A stretch of 64,000 nucleotides of DNA from Streptomyces europaeiscabiei (GTDB taxonomy: Bacteria > Actinomycetota > Actinomycetes > Streptomycetales > Streptomycetaceae). The first letter of the stretch is position 1. Each line of letters starts with the position of its first letter. The stretch is taken from positions 9,180,001-9,244,000 of the forward strand of contig NZ_CP107841.1 of NCBI RefSeq assembly GCF_036346855.1, written 5' to 3'. The notes under the pieces are model-generated. The model did no database searches, was not told the origin of the DNA, and saw only the letters and a list, made by a program, of their open reading frames with translations. Shown piece after piece: positions 44,491 through 52,783 of this stretch. A program made the position numbers and the translations under genes.

Positions 44491-45519
44491 ATGGAACTCG
44501 CCACCACCCTTGAGTATGCCGAGAACAACCCGAGGAAGGCCGTCGAGGAGATCGTGCGGCTGGAGAAGGCCGGGCTCGACGCCGTCTGGGTGGCCGAGGC
44601 GTACGGTTTCGACTCGCCGACCACTATGGGCTACCTCGCCGCCCGCACCGAGCGCGTGAAAATCGGCTCGTACATCATCAACGTGTACTCGCGCACGCCC
44701 GCGCTGATCGCCCAGACCGCCGCCGGACTCGACGCGGTATCCGGGGGCCGTGCCCTGCTCGGGCTCGGCGCGTCCGGCCCGCAGGTCGTCGAGGGCTGGC
44801 ACGGCCTGCCGTACGACAAGCCGCTCGGCCGCACCCGCGAGACCGTCGAACTGTGCCGCCGGATCTGGAGACGTGAGGTGATCGACCACCATGGCATCAT
44901 CGACATGCCACTGCCGCGCGAGAAGGGCGGCAAGCTTGGCAAACCCCTGAAGTTCCTCAACCAGCTGGTGCGCAGCGAGATACCAATTCACGTCGCATCC
45001 CTCGGCCCGGCCAACGTCCGTATGACCGCGGAGATCGCCGACGGCTGGCTGCCGCATCTCTTCATTCCCGAGAAGGCAGGACTGGTCTGGGGAAACGCCT
45101 TGGCCGAGGGTTTGGCGCGCCGGCCTGCGGAACGTGGGAATCTCCAGATCGTCGCGGGCAACCTCCTCGCCGTCGGCGAGGACGCGGCAGCCGCCCGCGA
45201 CCTGCTCCGCCCGATGATCGCCCTTTACGTCGGCGGCATGGGCGCCAAGGGCAAGAACTTCTACAACGACCTGGTCCGCGCGTACGGTTACGAGGAAGCG
45301 GCCGAAAAGATCCAGAACCTCTACCTGTCCGGTAAAAAGAGGGAGGCGGAGGCGGCTGTTCCCGATGAACTGACCGAACTTGTGTCCCTGTGTGGCCCCG
45401 AGGGCTACGTACGCGAGCGCATCGAGGCGTTCCGCGCCGCCGGTGTCACCCAGCTGAACGTCCGGATGGTCGGTCCTGATCCCGCTCGCCTCGTGGAGAA
45501 GGTCAAGGGTTGGCTCTGA
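44491..45519 (+). CDS. LLM-class F420-dependent oxidoreductase
   Basis: The 342-residue protein matches luciferase-like monooxygenase-fold reductases that use F420: LEKAGLDAVWVAEAYGFDSP, RVKIGSYIINVYSRTP, then GRALLGLGASGPQVVEGWHG and IPIHVASLGPANVRMTAEI. Such enzymes reduce or oxidise diverse small molecules. ATG at 44491 with a GAGAGG site is favoured over upstream frames. It stands alone between transposon debris and the TetR gene. Confidence 0.9.
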   Translation: MELATTLEYAENNPRKAVEEIVRLEKAGLDAVWVAEAYGFDSPTTMGYLAARTERVKIGSYIINVYSRTPALIAQTAAGLDAVSGGRALLGLGASGPQVVEGWHGLPYDKPLGRTRETVELCRRIWRREVIDHHGIIDMPLPREKGGKLGKPLKFLNQLVRSEIPIHVASLGPANVRMTAEIADGWLPHLFIPEKAGLVWGNALAEGLARRPAERGNLQIVAGNLLAVGEDAAAARDLLRPMIALYVGGMGAKGKNFYNDLVRAYGYEEAAEKIQNLYLSGKKREAEAAVPDELTELVSLCGPEGYVRERIEAFRAAGVTQLNVRMVGPDPARLVEKVKGWL

Positions 45520-45726
45520 CGGGCTGCTCAGGACTGCCTCGGGCACTGTTCAACCGGGCCGGCACCTCACTGGGCTTCCCCAGCACTGGGACGCGTTTTC
45601 CTACCGGCTATCTGGAGCTCAAGCACACGCGAGGCGCAGTGCCCACCGAGTCGTGGAGCAACGCAGTGTGCACAGGACCTTCCATGACCCATGCTCGTGC
45701 ATCGAGGGGCAACCCGCCCCGGATCA

Positions 45727-46410
45727 TCATGCCTCCGTGCAGTTGCCGTGTCCCCCGAGCTGGACCATCGCTTGGTACACCTGATCGGGGGTCATGGATG
45801 GCTCGGGCAGGGGGTGTGCCCTGTCCGCGCGGAAGGCGTCGAGCATGAGGTGGAGGTGGCGGCGCCACGCCAAGGGGGCGATGTCTCGAGTTGCTTCGGT
45901 GATCCGCCCGTGAGACCAGATGAGGAAGGCCAGGTCCTCGGGCGTGGCGTCGGCGCGCAGGCTGCCCTGCTCCTGGGCGCGGTGGACGACCCGTACGCCG
46001 AGGTCATGGATGCGGCTTCGGGTGCGTTCGAGACTCATGGAGTCGGGCAGGCGCATCGACGTCAGATCGGCGAAGCCGCGATCGTCGGCCTGCAGCTCGC
46101 ACATGGTCTCGACGAAGAGTTGGAAACCCTGCCACGCGTCCTCCATGGCGGCCGCTCGTTCCGCAGCGTCCAGCCAGGTCCTGAGTTTGTCGGCGAATAC
46201 CGCCTGGATCAGGTCCACGCGAGCGGGGAAGTGGCGGTAAAGCGTTCCGATGGCCAGTTGGGCATGTTTGGCGATCTGCTCCAGCGGCGCATGGAGCCCC
46301 TGGTCGGCGAAGTGGGCGCCGGCCGCCGCCAGCAGGGCGTCACGGTTGCGCTGAGCGTCTCGCCGTAGCGGACGGCCGGCGGACGGCGGGACGTCGGGCG
46401 AGATTGGCAT
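45727..46410 (-). CDS. TetR-family transcriptional regulator
   Basis: The 227-residue regulator has the TetR N-terminal helix-turn-helix (NRDALLAAAGAHFADQGLHA, LEQIAKHAQLAIGTLYRHFP) and a C-terminal ligand domain. It is divergent from the DoxX gene; two operator-like palindromes lie between them, and it probably represses both its own gene and the DoxX-NAD-binding pair. Confidence 0.92.
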   Translation of the reverse strand: MPISPDVPPSAGRPLRRDAQRNRDALLAAAGAHFADQGLHAPLEQIAKHAQLAIGTLYRHFPARVDLIQAVFADKLRTWLDAAERAAAMEDAWQGFQLFVETMCELQADDRGFADLTSMRLPDSMSLERTRSRIHDLGVRVVHRAQEQGSLRADATPEDLAFLIWSHGRITEATRDIAPLAWRRHLHLMLDAFRADRAHPLPEPSMTPDQVYQAMVQLGGHGNCTEA

Positions 46411-46428
46411 GCGCCCACCCTAGCAACA

Positions 46429-46484
46429 TGAGGACCCCCTCACCTTCTCTGCTACGCTCGGGCCGCAACATGAGAGTTGCCTCA
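46429..46484. promoter_or_regulatory. twin TGAG-N6-CTCA operators between TetR and DoxX genes
   Basis: TGAG-N6-CTCA occurs at 46429-46442 and 46471-46484, both preceded by GCAACA. Their centres are 42 bp apart, four helical turns, as expected for cooperative dimers on one face. They are 18 bp or more from the TetR start and just upstream of the DoxX start. Confidence 0.55.
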
Positions 46485-46504
46485 ACTTATGCGGGAGTGC
46501 GGAC

Positions 46505-46876
46505 ATGAACGTTGCCCTGTGGATCTTGCAAGTGCTGCTCGCGACCATGTTCGGCATGGCAGGACTCATGAAGTCCACTCAGCCCAAGGAGAAGCTCGCC
46601 AAGTCCCTGCCGTGGGTGGAGGACTTCTCGACGGGCACCGTACGCCTCATAGGTGCGCTGGAACTGCTCGCCGCCCTCGGCCTGATCCTGCCCGCCGCCA
46701 CCGGTATCGCCGCCGTGCTCACGCCGCTCGCCGCGACCGGCTTGGCGGTCGTGATGATCCTGGCCGCACTCGTGCACGCCCGCCGGAAGGAGATGAGCGG
46801 GATCGCCCTCAACGCCGTGTTGCTGGCATTGGCGGTCGTCATCACGTGGGGTCGCTTCGGTCCGTACTCTTTCTGA
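46505..46876 (+). CDS. DoxX family membrane protein
   Basis: The 123-residue protein has four hydrophobic helices and the family look (LLATMFGMAGLMKSTQPKEKL, GTVRLIGALELLAALGLILP). DoxX-like proteins sit in the membrane and often accompany redox or detoxification genes. It is the first gene after the twin operators and is followed by an NAD(P)-binding protein gene 34 bp on. Confidence 0.88.
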   Translation: MNVALWILQVLLATMFGMAGLMKSTQPKEKLAKSLPWVEDFSTGTVRLIGALELLAALGLILPAATGIAAVLTPLAATGLAVVMILAALVHARRKEMSGIALNAVLLALAVVITWGRFGPYSF

Positions 46877-46910
46877 CCCGCTTTGCATCGCACCGATTGG
46901 AACGAATCTC

Positions 46911-47543
46911 ATGCGCATCACCGTCTTCGGCGGTACCGGCCCGACGGGCCTGCTCCTGATCGACCAGGCCCTGACGGAGGGCCACGAGGTCGTTGCCTAC
47001 GCCCGTACCCCCTCGAAGTTGCCCTCCCACCGGCGGCTCACCGTGATCGAGGGGCCGCTGGACGACGCCCCGGCCATCGGCACGGCGGTACGCGGCAGCG
47101 GTGCCGTACTCAGCGTGCTCGGGCCGGGAACCAAGAAGACCGACATCCCACCCTTGATCACCGGCTACCGCAACATTGTCACTGCGATGCGTGACCACAG
47201 CGTCGAACGGCTCGTCGCGATGGGCACGCCCAGCATCACCGACCCGGCCGACGGCAAGGATCCCAGAGTCGGGCTCATGGTCGCAGGCATCCGGACGTTC
47301 CAGCCGACCGCGTATCGCGCCATCGTGACCATCGGCCGCACCGTGCGGGAGTCGGGGTTGCAGTGGACCATCGTCCGGCTTCCGCTGCTCACGAACGGCC
47401 CCAAAACCGCCGCGGTCAATGTCCGCAACGTCGGTGGCAAGGGCGGACTGCTCCTCTCGCGAGCCAACGCGGCCGCGTACTTCCTAGCGCAGGCCGCCGA
47501 CTCCACGCAGATCGGCCGCGCGCCGTTTATCACCGACAAGTAA
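46911..47543 (+). CDS. NAD(P)-binding (NmrA/SDR-like) protein
   Basis: A 210-residue single-domain protein with the dinucleotide-binding start MRITVFGGTGPTGLLLIDQA and VERLVAMGTPSITDP; atypical SDR type, like NAD(P)H-binding reductases of the NmrA/BVR-B group. No YxxxK is evident. It probably forms an operon with DoxX under the divergent TetR. Confidence 0.88.
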   Translation: MRITVFGGTGPTGLLLIDQALTEGHEVVAYARTPSKLPSHRRLTVIEGPLDDAPAIGTAVRGSGAVLSVLGPGTKKTDIPPLITGYRNIVTAMRDHSVERLVAMGTPSITDPADGKDPRVGLMVAGIRTFQPTAYRAIVTIGRTVRESGLQWTIVRLPLLTNGPKTAAVNVRNVGGKGGLLLSRANAAAYFLAQAADSTQIGRAPFITDK

Positions 47544-47611
47544 GCCTGCACATCACCAGCCGCGGAAACGAACGCGGCTTCCGCCTCACGTGCGACTTCG
47601 GAAAGACAACC

Positions 47612-47806
47612 ATGCGTGCCTTGATCACCACCGGCGGCGTCGCTCCCTGAGTCGCCGACATCCCTCGCCCCACGTTCGGCTCCGACGCGGAGGCGCTGGT
47701 GAAAGTCGTGGCCACCTGTGTCAACGGCTTCGACACCATGGTTGCGGCCAGCCGGCTCAAGGGAGCGCTGCCGCACACCTTCCCCCGCCTGGGCGGGAGT
47801 GTTTAA
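47612..47806 (+). pseudogene. quinone-oxidoreductase-like N-terminal remnant
   Basis: After 12 codons (MRALITTGGVAP) an in-frame TGA interrupts, but the same frame continues VADIPRPTFGSDAEALVKVV and NGFDTMVAASRL, the start of a medium-chain quinone reductase/alcohol dehydrogenase. It stops at 47804 where ISL3-derived DNA begins. Nonsense change plus truncation make it a dead remnant. Confidence 0.65.
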
Positions 47807-47817
47807 CCAACGGCCTC

Positions 47818-47985
47818 GTGTCACTTTCGGTGGCGATGCAGGGTGATGTCATCCGAAGAGGATGCGGTGGCGGAGGAGGGGGAAGCCTGCTCTGCCGTAC
47901 ATCTGCCGCGCGACGAGCTTGGTCTGGGTGGTGACGCCCTCGGTGGCGCCGTTGCTGTACGGGAAGGTGAGTACCACGATCACAG
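47818..47985 (-). pseudogene. ISL3-family element 3' end remnant
   Basis: The minus strand reads PYSNGATEGVTTQTKLVARQ then MYGRAGFPLLRHRILFG and a stop at 47849-47851, the typical C-terminus of ISL3 transposases. A terminal-repeat-like GTCACTTTCGGTGGCGATG follows at its outer end. It resembles the 3' end of the decayed element at 386-2036 and has cut off the quinone reductase remnant. Confidence 0.75.
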
Positions 47986-48219
47986 CGTCACGGTTTCACT
48001 CCAAGGCGCGGGGTGAAGGGGTGCCGAGGGGACAGTCCTGCTGCGCGGACTTTGTCTGTGCCAGCTGCGGGGAGTTGACCGCCTTGCCTGTGGCGCTGGG
48101 GGCCAGGCGGCGGGCCCTCGGTTGCTCGCCGAAGAGTGGGGCCGGATGCGAAAAGCACCGGCACTGCCTCGAGCGAAACGCGTACGTGTGCTTCAGCGGC
48201 CCGCCGCGCCGCCGCGACC

Positions 48220-48873
48220 TCACGCTTCGCCATCAGCATGGCCCGGTCGCCCGCGCAGTGAGATCGCAGCGGCCCAGAGGCGGGACAGGTGATCGACGAC
48301 TTCATTCTCGTCGAGCGGCTCCCTGAGCGAGTACATGACGTGGGCGACCTGCTCGACCATGGCGCCCAGGGCGATGGCGGTGAGCCGGGGATCGAGGCTC
48401 GGGTCCGCCAGCCCTGCCGCCTGCAGGCGCCGGAGGCCCTCCTCGCCACGGGCGACGTACAGCTCACGGACCTCCAGAACCATCTCGCGCATGCCTTCGT
48501 CCGAGTCAGCGCCCTGCTCGACCAGGCGCAGCACCTTGGAAGCTTCGGCCCAGGCACGAAGATACCGGCGGTTCGCCTCGACGATTCGCGTGTACGGGTC
48601 ATCCGCCGTTGCCGACGAGACGAGGCTGGCGGCGAACATCTCGCCGGCAACGGCACGTACGAGGGTGCGCAGGAGGTCTTCCTTGGACTCGAAGTAGGTG
48701 TAGAACGTGCCGTAAGAGACGCCTGCGGCCTGGGCGACCGTCTCAGGGCTGAAGCCGGACAGCCCGCTCTGCTCCAGGATCTCCCGCCCTGCCGAGATCA
48801 GGGCATCACGTGTGCGCCTCCCCCGGGTCGTCGTCGGCATCGGCGGTGCAGGCTTCGTTCTGGATCGTCCCAT
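48220..48873 (-). CDS. TetR-family transcriptional regulator of acyl-CoA cluster
   Basis: The 217-residue regulator has a TetR DNA-binding domain (TRDALISAGREILEQSGLSG, VAQAAGVSYGTFYTYFESKE) and an all-helical ligand domain. It adjoins a fatty-acid-type catabolic cluster, where TetR proteins commonly sense acyl-CoA. An ATG at 48840 is an alternative start. A palindrome at 50023-50038 is a candidate binding site. Confidence 0.9.
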   Translation of the reverse strand: MGRSRTKPAPPMPTTTRGRRTRDALISAGREILEQSGLSGFSPETVAQAAGVSYGTFYTYFESKEDLLRTLVRAVAGEMFAASLVSSATADDPYTRIVEANRRYLRAWAEASKVLRLVEQGADSDEGMREMVLEVRELYVARGEEGLRRLQAAGLADPSLDPRLTAIALGAMVEQVAHVMYSLREPLDENEVVDHLSRLWAAAISLRGRPGHADGEA

Positions 48874-49054
48874 ACACCTATTCCATCAAACGGGAAGGGC
48901 GGTGAGTGGCGACAGGCAGCAGGTGACGCTCGGCCACGGCCGCAACCCGACCGGCTTCGGCTCGGTTCGCCGGGCCAGCACTGTGCGGTCGCACCCGGGG
49001 GCGACGCCGTGGCGTGAGCCTGGGCTCCACTCGGGCTGGTTCCAAAAGGCTCGG

Positions 49055-49897
49055 CTACGTGTGGCGCCAGGGCAGCCAGCCCGGCAGGTCGGAGGGAATC
49101 GTCTGCGGGAACTTTGGCTTGCGCCGCTCAAGGAACGACGCCACGCCTTCCGCCGCGTCACGGTTGGCGCCGATCTCGAACACGAGACGCGAGTCGACGC
49201 GCTGCATCGGATACGGCGACTCCTGGAACGCCAGTCGGTAGATCATCTGCCTGAGCACGGCCACGGAGACGGCGGCCGTGTTCTCCACAAGGCCTCGGGC
49301 GAGGCGGCGGGCCGCGTCGAGCACATCATCGGGTTCGTGGAGGCTGTGGACCAGACCTGCGGCCTGGGCTTCCGCCGCATCGAAGACACGTCCGCTGATC
49401 ATCCAGTCCATGGCTGTCCCAAGTCCGACGAGCTTAGGCAGGAACCATGCCGAGGCGCCCTCGGGGTAGATTCCGCGCCGGCTGAAGACGAACCCGAAGC
49501 GGGCGTCGGTCGAGGCCAGTCGGTAGTCCGCGGGAAGGACGATGGTCGATCCACCGCCGACCGCGGCGCCGCGCACCGCGGCTATGACCGGCTTGTTCAT
49601 CTCGTAGATGCGCAGGGCGCAGCGGCCGGCCGGCTCCTTCCAGTTCTCGTCGAACTCGGCTGGCAGGCCACTGGTGTCGAAACCGCCGCCGGAGAGGTCG
49701 GCACCGATGCAGAAGTTGCCGCCCGTGGCAGTGAAGATCACTACGCGCACGCCCGAATCGGCGTCGGCCAGATCGAAGGCTTCCACGAGCTCGTCAGCCA
49801 GTGCCGGGGTGTACGCGTTGCCTGTCTTGGGGTCGTCGAGCGCGATCGTCGCAACTCCGTCCGCCACCTCGTAGTGGATCAGGTTAAAGGTGGACAC
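49055..49897 (-). CDS. enoyl-CoA hydratase/isomerase family protein
   Basis: A 280-residue crotonase-fold protein: GNFCIGADLSGGG is the acyl-CoA oxyanion segment, AAVRGAAVGGGSTIVLPADYRL the second, and RFGFVFSRRGIYPEGASAW contains the Glu region. It would hydrate an enoyl-CoA in the pathway of the facing operon. It is divergent from the SDR gene across a 225-bp control region. Confidence 0.9.
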   Translation of the reverse strand: MSTFNLIHYEVADGVATIALDDPKTGNAYTPALADELVEAFDLADADSGVRVVIFTATGGNFCIGADLSGGGFDTSGLPAEFDENWKEPAGRCALRIYEMNKPVIAAVRGAAVGGGSTIVLPADYRLASTDARFGFVFSRRGIYPEGASAWFLPKLVGLGTAMDWMISGRVFDAAEAQAAGLVHSLHEPDDVLDAARRLARGLVENTAAVSVAVLRQMIYRLAFQESPYPMQRVDSRLVFEIGANRDAAEGVASFLERRKPKFPQTIPSDLPGWLPWRHT

Positions 49898-50022
49898 GCA
49901 TCATTCCTTTCTGACAATTTTATCGAGTTCATGGAGTGAGACCTGTGCGAAGCGACTCTGCTGAGTCGGCAAGGCTGGTCGCTAGCGATGAGCATCGTGA
50001 CTTCGGTCATCGTCCGCAGTAC

Positions 50023-50038
50023 TTGACTATTTTGTCAA
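50023..50038. promoter_or_regulatory. palindrome TTGAC-N6-GTCAA in divergent control region
   Basis: The 16-bp site has perfect 5-bp arms and an A/T-rich centre (TATTTT), in the 225-bp region between the hydratase and SDR genes. The left arm can also serve as a -35 element. A similar but weaker sequence (CTGACAATTTTATCGAG) lies near the hydratase start. It is a candidate operator of the TetR protein at 48220. Confidence 0.5.
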
Positions 50039-50122
50039 TTCAACTAGCGTGATCACTGTCATCGCATCCGTTGCACGATGGGCCCGTATGCGCCGGGGCG
50101 CTCGAAGGGACAGAAACACCTG

Positions 50123-50938
50123 ATGGACATCCAGTTCGACTTCAGCGGGAAGACCGTCGTGGTCTTCGGCGGCACGACCGGCATCAACCTCTCCATCGCG
50201 GAGGCGTTCGCCCAGCGTGGCGCCGACGTCGCGGTTTCCAGCCGCAAGCAGGACAACGTGGACGCCGCTGTGGTGCAGTTGGCCAAGCACGGTGGGAAGG
50301 TCCTCGGGTATGCCTCGGACGTGCGGAACATGGAGTCGGTCGCCCGCGTCTTCGAGGCGGTCCGCGCCGAGTGGGGGACGGTCGACGTGCTCGTCTCTGG
50401 CGCGGCCGGCAACTTCCTCGCCGAAGCGAACGGGCTGTCGTCCAATGGCTTCAAGGTGGTTGTAGACATCGACCTGAACGGCACGTTCCACGTGCTGCGC
50501 GCAGGGTATGAGCATCTCTCCCCGGGCGCGTCGGTTATCAGCCTCACCGCTCCTCAGGCGGTGATCCCCATGCGTTACCAGGCCCATGTATGTGCGGCCA
50601 AGGCCGGTGTGGACCAGCTGACACGGGTCCTCGCCCTGGAATGGGGAGCCAGGGGCATCCGGGTCAACGCCATCTCACCGGGCGCTATCGCGGGCACCGA
50701 GGGGTACACGCGACTGTCGCCGCCCGACGACCCCGGAGGGCAGCAGATCGCGCGAGATGTTCCGCTGGGCCGGCTGGGCACGAAGGACGACATCGCCTCG
50801 CTCGCGATGTTCCTGTCGTCCTCGGCGGCCTCGTACATCTCGGGCGCTGTCATTCCGTGTGACGGCGCGGGTGCCGTCGACGGCATCAAGCCCGTCATCG
50901 AGGCAGCCGGGGCACTTGTCGTCGGCTCGCAGGGGTGA
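50123..50938 (+). CDS. SDR similar to 2,4-dienoyl-CoA reductase
   Basis: The 271-residue protein has the cofactor motif GGTTGINLSIA and the segment SGAAGNFLA, typical of 2,4-dienoyl-CoA reductases. Where ordinary SDRs have YxxxK, it has QAHVCAAKAG (Lys about 160), the pattern of dienoyl-CoA reductases. It likely reduces an unsaturated acyl-CoA with NADPH. ATG at 50123 is followed 8 bp after the stop by the ligase gene. Confidence 0.88.
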   Translation: MDIQFDFSGKTVVVFGGTTGINLSIAEAFAQRGADVAVSSRKQDNVDAAVVQLAKHGGKVLGYASDVRNMESVARVFEAVRAEWGTVDVLVSGAAGNFLAEANGLSSNGFKVVVDIDLNGTFHVLRAGYEHLSPGASVISLTAPQAVIPMRYQAHVCAAKAGVDQLTRVLALEWGARGIRVNAISPGAIAGTEGYTRLSPPDDPGGQQIARDVPLGRLGTKDDIASLAMFLSSSAASYISGAVIPCDGAGAVDGIKPVIEAAGALVVGSQG

Positions 50939-50945
50939 GGCCGAC

Positions 50946-52517
50946 ATGAAGCTGCCCGTCCCGGGACCGGAGCTGCGCCGGATCGGCCGTATCGCTCTGG
51001 GAGACATCGTCCACCGTTCCGCCGAGAGGTGCGGCGACCGCGTCGCCGTGATCGACGGTGAGCGCACCCTCACCCATCGGGACCTCGACGCGCTGAGCTC
51101 GCGCTTCGCCCACCATCTGCTCAGCGTGCTGCCGCCTCGTACGACTGTGGCCACGCTGACAGGGAACTCGGCCGAGATGCTGGCTTGTCTCTTCGGCATC
51201 AGCAAGGCGGCCATGGTCTGGGTGCCCGTCAACGTGCAACTGACCGCCTCCAGCATCGAGTACATCCTCGAACATGCCGAGGTCGAATACGCGGTCGTCG
51301 ACCAGGAACTGCTCGAGCGGCAGGATATCGCCGCCGTCCTCGACCGGCTCGGCATCACCGCGGTCGCGATCGGCCCTGGGAACGGGAAGCGGGTCGCCGG
51401 TTTCGCCGAGGTGACCGCAGGTCAGCCAGAGGATCTGCCCGACGTCGACATCGGCGGCGACGATCTCGCCCTGGTGATGTACACCAGTGGCACGACAGGG
51501 CATCCCAAAGGAGCGATGCACACGCATCTCTCCGTCTTCAGCACAGTGATGGCGAACATGGCCACCCACCTCATGCGCGAGGACGACATCCTGTCAGGCT
51601 GCCTGCCGCTGTTCCACTGTGCCCAGCACGCGATGACGACGTCCGTTCTGGCCGCGGGCGGTGCCGTAGCGCTCACCCGCGGGTTCACCCCCGACGCGGG
51701 CCTCGAACTCATAGAGCGCCGACGGGTGACCATATTTGGCGGACTGCCCATGATGTTCGCCGTCATGCTGCGGCACGAGCGGGCCCGCAGTGCGGACTTC
51801 TCGTCGGTCCGGCTGGCGCTGTACGCGATGGCCGCCATGCCCCGGCCGCTCATCGAGCAGATCTCGCGCGCCATGGACGCCGACGTGTGGCTGGTCACCG
51901 GCCAGACCGAGGCGTACCCGATCACGATGGCCTTCCGCGCCCTAGAGCATCCGCACCTTGACGCGAACTACTGGGGGATCTCGACGGCGCTGTGCGAGAC
52001 GAAGATCATGGACGATCAGGGCCGCCTGCTCGGCCCGGGCCAACCGGGCGAGATCGTGCACCGGGGCCCGAACGTCATGGCCGGGTACCTGAAGGATCCC
52101 GACGCTACAGCGGCGGCCCAGCGGTTCGGCTGGCATCACACCGGGGACCTTGGCGTGATCGACGACAGCGGCCAGCTGCTTTTCTTGGACCGCACGAAGG
52201 ACATGATCAAGTCCGGTGGGGAGAACGTCCCCAGCATCAAGGTCGAGTCAGTGCTTCTGGCACATCCGGAGGTCGCCAACGCCGCGGTGATCGGGGTGCC
52301 GCACGCGCACTGGGGCGAGGCGATCGTAGCCGTCGTCATCCTGCGTGACGAGGCGCGCTCGACCGCCGCTGACCTCATCGAACATGCCAGGGCGCATCTT
52401 GGCAGGTTCGAGTCCCCGAAGGAGATTGTGATCGTCGAGGATCTGCCGACCACGGCGACCGGAAAGACCCAGAAGGTGGAGCTGCGCAGGGCCTATCAGA
52501 ACCTGTTCGACGCCTGA
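50946..52517 (+). CDS. acyl-CoA synthetase (AMP-forming)
   Basis: The 523-residue ligase carries the adenylation motifs YTSGTTGHPKGAMHTH (A3), TGQTEAYP (A5), HTGDLGVIDDSGQL with FLDRTKDMIKSGGENVPS (A7-A8), and the C-terminal Lys in PTTATGKTQKVELR (A10). It would activate a carboxylic acid to its CoA thioester, the entry step of this cluster. ATG at 50946 has GGTGAGG upstream. Confidence 0.93.
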   Translation: MKLPVPGPELRRIGRIALGDIVHRSAERCGDRVAVIDGERTLTHRDLDALSSRFAHHLLSVLPPRTTVATLTGNSAEMLACLFGISKAAMVWVPVNVQLTASSIEYILEHAEVEYAVVDQELLERQDIAAVLDRLGITAVAIGPGNGKRVAGFAEVTAGQPEDLPDVDIGGDDLALVMYTSGTTGHPKGAMHTHLSVFSTVMANMATHLMREDDILSGCLPLFHCAQHAMTTSVLAAGGAVALTRGFTPDAGLELIERRRVTIFGGLPMMFAVMLRHERARSADFSSVRLALYAMAAMPRPLIEQISRAMDADVWLVTGQTEAYPITMAFRALEHPHLDANYWGISTALCETKIMDDQGRLLGPGQPGEIVHRGPNVMAGYLKDPDATAAAQRFGWHHTGDLGVIDDSGQLLFLDRTKDMIKSGGENVPSIKVESVLLAHPEVANAAVIGVPHAHWGEAIVAVVILRDEARSTAADLIEHARAHLGRFESPKEIVIVEDLPTTATGKTQKVELRRAYQNLFDA

Positions 52518-52783
52518 GGGCTCCGTTGTGAGAGCGGTGGCAAACCTGCGGTTCGGGAGGGGCTCATCGCGACCACACGGCGGAGCCGCGCATAAGCACA
52601 CAGCCCCGCGTCCCTTACGCGCGTGCGGACTTCGCCGAGGCCGTTCAGGGCCTTTCTTCCCGACCGGGTCGGCTCCGAGTGGCACCGCCTGCCTCATACG
52701 GGCACGCGCCACGGGCAGGACCGCGGCACACATCCCGTCCCAGCGGAGGGCGCGCCCTCGTCAAGGAGAGGAAAGAAGGATTC
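52518..52783. other. gap upstream of AtuA-type gene
   Basis: No gene is supported. A GAAAGAAGGA ribosome site at its end serves the GTG start of the next gene. It may hold an internal promoter. Confidence 0.4.
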
